Source of the DNA: Burkholderiales bacterium
GTDB lineage: Bacteria; Pseudomonadota; Gammaproteobacteria; Burkholderiales; Burkholderiaceae_C
DNA length: 49,204 nucleotides
Reading direction: 5' to 3'
Assembly: GCA_947373745.1 (NCBI GenBank)
Contig: CANBZB010000003.1
Location: 1-49,204, forward strand
The notes below the pieces were generated by a model. It ran no database searches, was not told where the DNA came from, and was given only the letters and a program-made list of their open reading frames with translations. Made by a program: the position numbers and the translations under genes. This document shows positions 42,362 to 49,204 of this stretch, one piece after another. The stretch's first letter is position 1; each line of letters opens with the position of its first letter.

Positions 42362-43086
42362 GCGCTACGGTATCGGTCTTCGTAAGACGTCAAGATTTTG
42401 AGCAAAAACTGAGGCAATGACGTTGACCGCACCACAGGTATGCGTCGTAATTCAAATACGCTGTCTGCGTTATGAACTTTTCCACGTGCAGTAGTTGTTG
42501 CCGCCAAATATCCTGAAGCTTTGACGATGTCTACATGTTCTGGTGCATATCGACCATAGGGGTAACAAAATTGCTGGACATCTGTATTCAAGAGTTGCGA
42601 CAGCGCAATGCGGCTGTTGTGAATTTCAGATTGGCTGTTGGGGGTATCCGTGGTGGTGAGATCGACATGGTGCTGGGTATGCGAGCCTATTTCTTGCCCG
42701 CTATCGAGCCACTGCTTTAATTGAAAAATATCCATTAAAGGCGCCGAAGCGATGCCTAGTGCGTGATCCCAGGAATTGGTTTTTCCAAGCAACTCACTCA
42801 CCACATAACAGGTTGATGAAAAATTGAACTTCTTTAAAACATCTGCAGCATTGTCTAAATTATTAACATAGCCATCATCGAAAGTAATCCCAACGACTTT
42901 GCCACTTTTTTCACCTGTTAAATATGGCATCAAGGCCGTCATGCTCAGGCCTTGGTAGCCAAGTAAAGACAAGGTCTGCATTTGCAAAGCAAAAGCAGAT
43001 GGCGAAACATACAAACTTCGCATAGGCGAACCACTTGCTGGAGCTTGCGCAATCTGGTGGTAAGTGAGTATGGGAATCGGTCGCAT
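42358..43086 (-). CDS. Polysaccharide deacetylase (NodB domain, CE4)
   Basis: A 242-residue carbohydrate esterase family 4 protein. The metal triad is present: Asp-Asp in GITFDDGYVNNLD and the HxxxH pair in GSHTQHHVDLTTT, with the later FCYPYGRYAPEH motif. No signal peptide is evident (it begins MRPIPILTYHQI), so it probably acts in the cytoplasm or on a nascent glycan. It starts 2 nt after the rng stop and is coupled to the GT4 gene. Context suggests N-deacetylation of a sugar in a surface polymer. Confidence 0.88.
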   Translation of the reverse strand: MRPIPILTYHQIAQAPASGSPMRSLYVSPSAFALQMQTLSLLGYQGLSMTALMPYLTGEKSGKVVGITFDDGYVNNLDNAADVLKKFNFSSTCYVVSELLGKTNSWDHALGIASAPLMDIFQLKQWLDSGQEIGSHTQHHVDLTTTDTPNSQSEIHNSRIALSQLLNTDVQQFCYPYGRYAPEHVDIVKASGYLAATTTARGKVHNADSVFELRRIPVVRSTSLPQFLLKILTSYEDRYRSA

Positions 43087-43088
43087 GC

Positions 43089-44579
43089 TTAAAGCAACAC
43101 AATGTCGTATTGTTCTTGGGCCATGGCACCCTCGCTTTTGAGTGAAATAGGTTTGCCAATAAAGTCACTCAAACCTGCGAGATGTTGGCTTTCTTCATCT
43201 AGAAAAATATCTATCACAGCAGGAGCCGCCACCACCCTAAATTCTCTTGGGTTAAATTGACGTGCCTCACGCAGAATTTCGCGCAAGATGTCATAGCAGA
43301 CCGTACGCGCAGTTTTCACTATCCCCTTGCCTTCACAGACCACACAAGGCTCGCACAGCATATGCGCCAAAGATTCACGTGTGCGTTTGCGGGTCATCTC
43401 CACCAGCCCTAGCGCGGAATAGCCGCTGACCTGCGTCTTGACGCGGTCTCTAGAGAGTTGTTTACGAAATTCATCCAACACCGACTCTCGGTGGTCTTCT
43501 CGCACCATATCGATGAAATCTGCAATCACGATGCCACCTAGATTGCGTAGGCGCAATTGTCTAGCGATGGCTCCGGCAGCTTCTAAATTCGTTTTGAAAA
43601 TCGTGTCGTCAAAATTACGCGCACCTACAAAACCGCCGGTATTCACATCCACCGTGGTCAGGGCTTCTGTTTGGTCAACTATGAGATAGCCGCCAGACTT
43701 AAGGTCAACGCGTCGGCCTAAGGCCTTGGCAATCTCTTCGTCGATATTGAAAAGATCAAATATCGGTCTTTCGCCTTTGTAGAGCTGTAACTTGCTGACA
43801 GAAGCCGGCATAAATTGGGACCCAAAGGCATGGAGCAAGGCGAATTGCTCACTCGAGTCAATGCGAATCGTCTGGGTTTCCTCGTTTACCAAGTCACGTA
43901 ATACGCGTTGCAACAAATTAAGGTCTTGCCTAAGCAACGATGGCGGTGGTAATCGCAATGCAGATTCTTTGATTTGCGCCCACATTTTGCGCAAGTAACG
44001 GATATCTTCACTTAGCTCAGTGTCACTGGCATCTTCACCGTTGGTGCGCAAAATAAAGCCACCGGAATCGCCTTGGTTGGAATTGTCTGTCGCTAATTTC
44101 TGCAACCTTGCGCGCAGAGATTCACGTTGTTCCAAAGGAATTTTCTGTGACACACCAATATGTTGGTCCTGCGGTAGAAACACCAACAAACGGCCTGCAA
44201 TGCTGATTTGCGAGGACAAACGCGCGCCCTTGGTGCCAATCGGGTCCTTGATGACTTGCACCATCAATGACTGGCCTTCAAACACTTGTTTTTCAATTGG
44301 CAAGCTCGGTGCAGGATTGGTCTGATCAGATTCTGTGTGACGCGCTGCTACGCTGCTCATCAAATCAGCCACGTGCAAGAAAGCGGCCCTTTCTAAGCCA
44401 ATATCAATAAAGGCAGATTGCATGCCGGGCAAAACACGGGCGACCTTACCAAGATAGACATTCCCCACCAAACCACGTTCTAGCGTACGCTCCACATGTA
44501 TTTCTTGGAGTGCGCCAGTCTCAACAACCGCCACGCGTGTTTCTTGCGGTGACCAATTGATCAATATGTCTTGTTGCAT
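43089..44579 (-). CDS. rng: Ribonuclease G
   Basis: Endoribonuclease of the RNase E/G family that matures 16S rRNA 5' ends and helps degrade mRNA. The 496-residue protein has the S1-domain region with VGNVYLGKVARVLPGMQSAFIDIG, the DNase-I-like catalytic core with TVDVNTGGFVG and IADFIDM (metal-binding Asp residues), and the zinc-link CEPCVVCEGKG. It lacks the long C-terminal scaffold of RNase E and fits RNase G in length (E. coli 489). It lies 17 nt after maf, the usual maf-rng order. Confidence 0.95.
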   Translation of the reverse strand: MQQDILINWSPQETRVAVVETGALQEIHVERTLERGLVGNVYLGKVARVLPGMQSAFIDIGLERAAFLHVADLMSSVAARHTESDQTNPAPSLPIEKQVFEGQSLMVQVIKDPIGTKGARLSSQISIAGRLLVFLPQDQHIGVSQKIPLEQRESLRARLQKLATDNSNQGDSGGFILRTNGEDASDTELSEDIRYLRKMWAQIKESALRLPPPSLLRQDLNLLQRVLRDLVNEETQTIRIDSSEQFALLHAFGSQFMPASVSKLQLYKGERPIFDLFNIDEEIAKALGRRVDLKSGGYLIVDQTEALTTVDVNTGGFVGARNFDDTIFKTNLEAAGAIARQLRLRNLGGIVIADFIDMVREDHRESVLDEFRKQLSRDRVKTQVSGYSALGLVEMTRKRTRESLAHMLCEPCVVCEGKGIVKTARTVCYDILREILREARQFNPREFRVVAAPAVIDIFLDEESQHLAGLSDFIGKPISLKSEGAMAQEQYDIVLL

Positions 44580-44596
44580 GGTGAAGATGGCGGGGG

Positions 44597-45205
44597 TTAG
44601 ATAGTCAACCCGAATTCTCGCAATAAATGCGCCGTCTCAAACACAGGCAAACCCATGATTCCTGAGTAGTTTCCGCTGATGTGTGAAATAAACGCTGCAG
44701 CCTTACCTTGAATCGCGTAGGAGCCAGCTTTGCCCATGGGCTCTTGGCTGGCCACATAGCGGTCGATCTCTTGTTTGGACAAGTCAGCAAATCGTACCTG
44801 TGAGATGCTCAATGCATGGCATTGTTTGCGTGAGGTACCGATTGAAACTGCAGTCAGCACGCGGTGTGTTTTGCCGCTCAATTGCCGCAGCATCTCTTTG
44901 GCATGGACAGTGGTATCGGGTTTTCCATATATGGTGTTGCCCAAGGCAACCGTAGTGTCTGAACACAAAACCGGTGCTAACGGTAAACCTCTGTTCTTCA
45001 ATCGTTGCAGTGCTGCTTCTAGTTTTAAAGATGTGACACGTTGTACATAGGCACGCGGGTTTTCATTGGGACGAGCAAGTTCAAGCGCCTCTGTGTCTTC
45101 ACCAGCCTCTGGCAATAACAATTCAAAGTTAACACCCAATTGCTCCAGCAATTGCTTACGGCGCGGACTTTGTGAGGCTAAATAAATAAAACGGTAACGT
45201 GGCAT
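44597..45205 (-). CDS. maf: Maf-like dTTP/UTP pyrophosphatase (YhdE type)
   Basis: Nucleotide pyrophosphatase that hydrolyses dTTP/UTP and modified nucleotides and influences septation. The 202-residue protein has the family motifs LASQSPRRKQLLEQLG, the metal-site Asp in CSDTTVALG and EPMGKAGSYAIQG. The last motif points to the YhdE (pyrimidine) rather than the YceF group. The next gene, rng, follows closely; rlmH lies 6 nt upstream. Confidence 0.93.
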   Translation of the reverse strand: MPRYRFIYLASQSPRRKQLLEQLGVNFELLLPEAGEDTEALELARPNENPRAYVQRVTSLKLEAALQRLKNRGLPLAPVLCSDTTVALGNTIYGKPDTTVHAKEMLRQLSGKTHRVLTAVSIGTSRKQCHALSISQVRFADLSKQEIDRYVASQEPMGKAGSYAIQGKAAAFISHISGNYSGIMGLPVFETAHLLREFGLTI

Positions 45206-45211
45206 GGCGTT

Positions 45212-45679
45212 TTATTCGCGGTGGTAAGGATGGTTGGTATGTAGCGACCAAGCTCGGTACAACTGCTCTACCAATAGAACGCGCACCATCGCGTGCGGCA
45301 GTGTCAGGTCTGACAAACGCAAGCGCTCATGCGCAGCTTGTTTGAAAGCGGGGTCTAGTCCATCGGGCCCGCCAATAACAAATGCAACGTCATGGGCATC
45401 CAATTGCCATTGAGCGAGTTTGCTGGCCAAAACTGCAGTGGTCACAGCAGTTCCGCGTTCATCTAATGCCACTATGCGAGCGCCTTTAGGAATCGCGGCT
45501 TGGATGCGCTCTTTTTCCGCCGCGTAAATGGTCTCTATGGTTTTGCTGGCACGCGGTTCAGTTTTAACGGCTTTGAGTTCAACCCGCATCTCTGGGGGAA
45601 AGCGCTTTGCATAATCGTCCCAAGCGATTTGGGCCCAAGCTGGAACGCGCTGACCCACTGCAACGACCCATAGCTTCAT
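45212..45679 (-). CDS. rlmH: 23S rRNA pseudouridine-1915 N3-methyltransferase RlmH
   Basis: SPOUT-class SAM methyltransferase that acts on 70S ribosomes at helix 69 of 23S rRNA. At 155 residues it equals the E. coli protein in length. The SAM-binding knot is visible as FVIGGPDGL and [20 protein letters not shown], and it ends HPYHRE. It overlaps rsfS by 4 nt. Confidence 0.97.
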   Translation of the reverse strand: MKLWVVAVGQRVPAWAQIAWDDYAKRFPPEMRVELKAVKTEPRASKTIETIYAAEKERIQAAIPKGARIVALDERGTAVTTAVLASKLAQWQLDAHDVAFVIGGPDGLDPAFKQAAHERLRLSDLTLPHAMVRVLLVEQLYRAWSLHTNHPYHRE

Positions 45680-46281
45680 TTCTGACGGGAAACGGTCTTT
45701 TTAGCGGGAGCTTTTTTAGCGCTGGTTTTGGTTGCAGTGGCTTTAGGTGTAGATTTTTTTGCAGGGGCTTTGTCTACACTTTTACCCGTCTTTTTGGCAA
45801 TCGGACTGTTTGATTTTGCCGCGGATCTTGTTGACTTAGTGGTTTTCTTCGTTGCTGCTTTGGGCGATTTGCTTGGAGCTTTCACGGCAGCGGCCTTAGG
45901 TGCGGCAGGTTTAGCCGCACCCAATTTAGACCGAACAGGTTTTTCGCCCCAAATTTCTTCTAAGTTGTAGTACTGTCGAATCGTGGGCTGCATGATGTGC
46001 ACAACCACAGCGCCGCAATCGACGATGATCCATTCGCCGTTATCTTCCCCCTCAATACGGGGCTTAGGAAAACCGGCCTCACGCACCTTATCTCGCACGC
46101 TGGCAGCCAAGGCTTTGGTCTGGCGATTGGAAGTACCACTGGTGATGATGACCCGCTCGAAAAGCGAGGAGATGTGCTCTGTATCAAACACTACAAGGTC
46201 TTGGGCTTTGACGTCTTCCAAAGAATCTACCACTGCGCGTTGTAGTTTCTGGACATCTTTTTTGGCTGCTGTTTCGTTCAT
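45676..46281 (-). CDS. rsfS: Ribosomal silencing factor RsfS with long Lys/Ala-rich tail
   Basis: Binds ribosomal protein uL14 and blocks subunit joining, slowing translation in stationary phase. Residues 1 to about 116 are a normal RsfS domain ([23 protein letters not shown] split across two motifs; [26 protein letters not shown]). Residues 117-201 are an extra basic tail, about a quarter lysine, with repeated PKAA, AKK and APAKK units, like histone H1-type domains. Most RsfS proteins end near 105-120 residues. The gene overlaps nadD and rlmH by 4 nt each. Confidence 0.94.
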   Translation of the reverse strand: MNETAAKKDVQKLQRAVVDSLEDVKAQDLVVFDTEHISSLFERVIITSGTSNRQTKALAASVRDKVREAGFPKPRIEGEDNGEWIIVDCGAVVVHIMQPTIRQYYNLEEIWGEKPVRSKLGAAKPAAPKAAAVKAPSKSPKAATKKTTKSTRSAAKSNSPIAKKTGKSVDKAPAKKSTPKATATKTSAKKAPAKKTVSRQK

Positions 46282-46904
46282 CGGTCGTTTTTATAAAGGC
46301 TATGTTGTTGGATGTATTCGCATACACCCGTGGGCAATGCGCTAGGAAATGTGTCGGATTGCGCAAGTTGCAATCGAATATCTGTCGCGCTTATCGCTAA
46401 GTTGGGCATTTCCAATCGAATTGCACCACTAGGTAGCCCATTGTGCCACTGCGCGTGGTCGACAGCATGAACAGCGTTTTTGTCTTCAGGCCGAAAGGCA
46501 ACGACCAAGGTGACGCGGTTCAATATGTCTTTCCAGCGATGCCAAGTAGTAAAGCTCTTTGCCTGATCTCCACCAATACATAAAAAGAGTTTTGCATGGG
46601 GGAAGTCTTGGGCAATTTCCCTTAAGGTATCAAAGGTGTAGGTCGGGCCGTGGCGATCAATCTCTCGGGAATCTACTGCGACTTTGGGCATGTCAGCAAA
46701 AGCCAAACGGGTCATGGCTAAGCGGTGCGGCGCTAAGGTCAGATGTCTAGTTTTGTGCCAAGCATCGCCTGTAGGAATCACCAACAATCGGTCTAACTGC
46801 ATTTGATCGATGGCACATGAGGCTAAGGTGGTATGCGCCTTATGGGGTGGATCAAAAGACCCACCGAATATGCCTAAACGCCCAATTGCATCATGGTCAC
46901 TCAT
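46278..46904 (-). CDS. nadD: Nicotinate-nucleotide adenylyltransferase NadD
   Basis: Forms deamido-NAD from nicotinate mononucleotide and ATP. The 208-residue protein has the nucleotidyltransferase opening LGIFGGSFDPPHKAH, in which the HxGH motif reads HKAH, and the C-terminal ISATDIRLQLAQ resembling ISSTxIR. FLCIGGDQAKSFTTWHRW is typical of NadD. It overlaps the acyltransferase and rsfS genes by 4 nt each, in the conserved nadD-rsfS-rlmH order. Confidence 0.95.
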   Translation of the reverse strand: MSDHDAIGRLGIFGGSFDPPHKAHTTLASCAIDQMQLDRLLVIPTGDAWHKTRHLTLAPHRLAMTRLAFADMPKVAVDSREIDRHGPTYTFDTLREIAQDFPHAKLFLCIGGDQAKSFTTWHRWKDILNRVTLVVAFRPEDKNAVHAVDHAQWHNGLPSGAIRLEMPNLAISATDIRLQLAQSDTFPSALPTGVCEYIQQHSLYKNDR

Positions 46905-47539
46905 GGTGTGTGGGTTGAACCAAGCGCGGAGGCGGATTGGATGGGTTGAATTGGCGCCGCTTGGTGGATGTGGAACCCTTTCACGCCTTCGAAAGCTTTT
47001 GCAAGTTCAGCGTAGTCCGCAATTTCGTTTCCAGTCAAACGCAGGCAACGCGAAAAATCCACCGTTTTTTGACCGTAATCTATTCGCACAGCGCACAAGG
47101 GGACATCGGCTTGCAAGGCGACTTGGTAGAAGCCACTGCGCCAACCTTGGGTGAATTTACGCGTACCTTCAGGTGAAAGCGCTAGCCAAAGGTAGGTCCC
47201 CTCTTGCTTTGCTTTCGCAAAGAGCGCCAACATATCGCCGACAACGCCGTTCTTAGAAGACCTATCAATAGCAATACCACCAAGTTTCCTCAACCATGGA
47301 CTAAACAAGGGGTAATCAAACAAACTTTTCTTGGCAAGAAATTGGATTTGTAAGCCGGTGGCCCACTTCACCAAGACCATCACGATGAAGTCCCAATTGC
47401 TGGTGTGCGGGTAGCCAATGATGACGCCTTGCTGGCTAGGTAATCCTAAAAAGACGTACTGCCAACCGAAGATGTGCAATAGCCTGCGTGCAAAAGCACT
47501 TCCCTTGGGTTGAACGGGAAATTTATCGCTGGATGGCAC
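46901..47539 (-). CDS. PlsC-like 1-acylglycerol-3-phosphate acyltransferase family protein
   Basis: A member of the glycerophospholipid acyltransferase superfamily, 212 residues from the chosen start. The catalytic HX4D motif is HTSNWD and a later block is SPEGTRKF, corresponding to the conserved EGTR. It probably acylates a lysophospholipid or related acceptor at the inner membrane. The ORF track begins at 47575, deep inside purD. The GTG at 47539 gives a shorter overlap (17 nt) and a family-like N-terminus ([21 protein letters not shown]), but no start has a clear ribosome binding site. It sits between purD and nadD. Confidence 0.82.
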   Translation of the reverse strand: MPSSDKFPVQPKGSAFARRLLHIFGWQYVFLGLPSQQGVIIGYPHTSNWDFIVMVLVKWATGLQIQFLAKKSLFDYPLFSPWLRKLGGIAIDRSSKNGVVGDMLALFAKAKQEGTYLWLALSPEGTRKFTQGWRSGFYQVALQADVPLCAVRIDYGQKTVDFSRCLRLTGNEIADYAELAKAFEGVKGFHIHQAAPIQPIQSASALGSTHTP

Positions 47540-48815
47540 GGTAACCAATGTCACGCCTAAATTGCATGCCATCAAATTGAATGTGGTCTAGCGCTTCGTA
47601 TGCCTTTTGCTGGGCTAACTTCAAAGTGCCACCCAATGCGCATACACACAAGACACGACCACCCGACGTCACGACATGTGCGCCATCCATTTTGGTTGCC
47701 GCATGAAACACCATGGCATCTTCAGTGTCCGCAGGTAAACCTGAAATCACGTCACCCGAACGCGAAGATACGGGATAGCCGTTTGACGCCATCACCACAC
47801 CAACTGCGCTTTGCCTATCCCATTGCAGTTCGATATCTTGCAAAGGGACTGTGGCATGTGCTTCAGTGGCTGCCATCAAGACATCGACCAAATCTGATTT
47901 CAAACGCATCATGATGGGCTGGGTCTCAGGGTCACCCATCCGGCAATTAAATTCCAGGGTTTTGACATGCCCCGCTTTATCGATCATCAAGCCAGCGTAC
48001 AAAAAGCCTGTGAAAGGAATACCGTCTTGCTCCATGCCTTTGATCGTCGGCATGATGATCTCGCGCATCACCCGCGAATGGACTTGCGGTGTCACAACAG
48101 GTGCTGGTGAATAAGCGCCCATTCCGCCCGTATTGGGGCCAAGGTCTGCATCTTGTAATCGCTTATGGTCTTGGCTGGTGGCGAGGGGCAAAACCGTTTT
48201 GCCATCGCACATGACGATAAAGCTGGCTTCTTCGCCGTCCAGAAACTCTTCAATCACCACGCGCGCACCACCCGCGTTGTGGCTTACGCCTAATTTGTTG
48301 TCTAACAACATGAAGTCAACTGCTTCGTGCGCCTCTTGCAGCGTCATCGCTACTACAACACCTTTGCCAGCGGCCAGACCATCGGCCTTGACAACGATAG
48401 GTGCGCCCTTGGCATCGATGTATTGGTGCGCTGCGTCAGCGTTCGTGAAGGTTTCGAACGCGGCGGTAGGTATGCCATGGCGCTGCATAAAGGCTTTGCT
48501 AAAAGCCTTGGAACTTTCTAGCTGCGCAGCGGCTTGGGTAGGGCCAAAAATTCGCAAGCCTTTATCGCGAAAAACATCCACAACGCCAGCTGCTAACGGA
48601 GCTTCTGGACCGACTACGGTGAGGCCAATGTTTTTTTCAATAGCGAAGGCACAAAGTTGATCCACATCAGTGATAGGGACATTTTGCAGGCGCTTGTCTC
48701 TTGCGGTTCCCGCATTGCCAGGCGCCACATAAATAGCTTGCACTTTATGCGACTGGGCTAACTTCCAAGCCAAGGCATGTTCGCGACCACCGCCGCCAAT
48801 CACCAAAATATTCAT
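47523..48815 (-). CDS. purD: Phosphoribosylamine-glycine ligase PurD
   Basis: Second enzyme of purine synthesis, making glycinamide ribonucleotide. The 430-residue ATP-grasp protein has [20 protein letters not shown], the ATP-grasp segment [32 protein letters not shown] and [12 protein letters not shown]. It starts in a 4-nt overlap with the end of yebC, and its tail overlaps the acyltransferase gene. Confidence 0.97.
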   Translation of the reverse strand: MNILVIGGGGREHALAWKLAQSHKVQAIYVAPGNAGTARDKRLQNVPITDVDQLCAFAIEKNIGLTVVGPEAPLAAGVVDVFRDKGLRIFGPTQAAAQLESSKAFSKAFMQRHGIPTAAFETFTNADAAHQYIDAKGAPIVVKADGLAAGKGVVVAMTLQEAHEAVDFMLLDNKLGVSHNAGGARVVIEEFLDGEEASFIVMCDGKTVLPLATSQDHKRLQDADLGPNTGGMGAYSPAPVVTPQVHSRVMREIIMPTIKGMEQDGIPFTGFLYAGLMIDKAGHVKTLEFNCRMGDPETQPIMMRLKSDLVDVLMAATEAHATVPLQDIELQWDRQSAVGVVMASNGYPVSSRSGDVISGLPADTEDAMVFHAATKMDGAHVVTSGGRVLCVCALGGTLKLAQQKAYEALDHIQFDGMQFRRDIGYRAIQR

Positions 48816-49204
48816 AGCGCAGCGTTGTGATAAATCTCTTGCACGTCGTCTAAGTCTTCCAAGACATCCAAGATTTTTTGCATTTTGACGGCGTCATCGC
48901 CTTCGATCTCAATGGTGTTTTCAGGACGGAAGGTGACCTCGGCGAGTTCAGCGGTTAATCCAGCTGCGCTGAGCGCATTTTTGACTTGTTCAAATGCTGC
49001 AGGCGGGGTGAGGACTTCGATCGCACCGTCGTCTCCGGTGATCACATCGTCCGCTCCGTTATCAAGCGCCACTTCCATGATCTTGTCTTCGTCACTACCG
49101 GGGGCGAATATCAATTGACCGCAGTGTTTGAATTGGAAAGACACGCTTCCCTCTGTGCCCATATTTCCGCCGTGCTTGCTCAATGCATGGCGAACTTCAG
49201 CCAC
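48812..49204 (-). CDS. yebC: YebC/PmpR family transcriptional/translational regulator, 5' part missing
   Basis: The last 130 codons of a YebC-family protein (full length about 240), cut by the right window edge; the apparent initiator is just the in-frame GTG at the edge. [40 protein letters not shown] and [21 protein letters not shown] are hallmarks of domains 2 and 3. YebC proteins have been described as DNA-binding regulators and, more recently, as aids to translation of proline-rich stretches. It is the most upstream gene seen in the operon running to 40122. Confidence 0.94.
   Translation of the reverse strand: MAEVRHALSKHGGNMGTEGSVSFQFKHCGQLIFAPGSDEDKIMEVALDNGADDVITGDDGAIEVLTPPAAFEQVKNALSAAGLTAELAEVTFRPENTIEIEGDDAVKMQKILDVLEDLDDVQEIYHNAAL

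Noticed and set aside
42073-42420. Plus-strand 115-residue ORF within the GT4 gene
   Set aside because: It lies antisense to a well-supported glycosyltransferase, has no recognisable domain and no promoter or ribosome binding site.
45728-45970. Plus-strand 80-residue hydrophobic ORF opposite the rsfS tail
   Set aside because: It is the antisense of the Lys/Ala-rich tail; low-complexity coding on the minus strand produces a long open frame by composition. No ribosome binding site or family features.

Overview
The window looks like a compact, low-repeat stretch of a betaproteobacterial chromosome, most likely order Burkholderiales and probably Comamonadaceae-related. This rests on gene order (smc-zipA-ligA, map-glnD, dapC-dapD-dapE-prmB, yebC-purD...nadD-rsfS-rlmH-maf-rng, tolB-pal-cpoB) and protein character, not on any database search. 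Base composition looks unusually moderate for that group (near 50% GC by eye). Coding density is very high, no gap without a gene exceeds about 130 bases, and most neighbours in an operon are joined by 4-nt start/stop overlaps. I see no transposase, integrase, phage gene, CRISPR array or recognisable defence system.

Region 1 (1-9099, minus strand) is a catabolic uptake locus. A GTG-started acyl-CoA synthetase is followed by a complete HAAT/Liv-type ABC importer (livJ, livH, livM, livG, livF), a bifunctional enoyl-CoA hydratase/3-hydroxyacyl-CoA dehydrogenase, and the first 30 codons of a thiolase cut by the window edge. The set reads as import of an organic acid, activation to a CoA thioester, and beta-oxidation. 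Two near-identical palindromes, in front of the synthetase and in front of the dehydrogenase, may be operators for one regulator. A strong intrinsic terminator separates livJ from livH.

Region 2 (9229-12733, plus) is selO-msrB-yciB-bolA-parvulin, a redox/envelope quality-control operon. Region 3 holds purL (minus) divergent from map-glnD (plus). glnD converges on ligA with overlapping stop codons. The minus-strand series hpt-smc-zipA-ligA follows (20249-27503).

Region 4 (27551-33638, plus) is lysine/peptidoglycan precursor synthesis (dapC, dapD, dapE), then prmB and an ABC-F ATPase, closed by a bidirectional terminator shared with a tRNA-Lys(UUU) gene on the other strand. Region 5 (33799-38257, minus) is tolB-pal-cpoB, then a YeeE/YedE sulfur-compound channel and tcdA, which leads into tRNA-Lys. 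tolQRA is not adjacent to tolB.

Region 6 is msbA (plus), converging on a roughly 9-kb minus-strand operon: yebC (partial), purD, a PlsC-like acyltransferase, nadD, rsfS, rlmH, maf, rng, a polysaccharide deacetylase and two glycosyltransferases. It joins nucleotide/ribosome housekeeping to cell-surface glycan genes.

The most interesting signals are regulatory or subtle rather than a new gene system: an asymmetric LivF/LivG ATPase pair with one degenerate composite ATP site; the paired palindromes; the livJ/livH terminator; a YeeE-tcdA-tRNA-Lys(UUU) neighbourhood that suggests tRNA anticodon-loop modification; an RsfS with a long lysine/alanine-rich tail; and an orphan Hpt protein ahead of smc.
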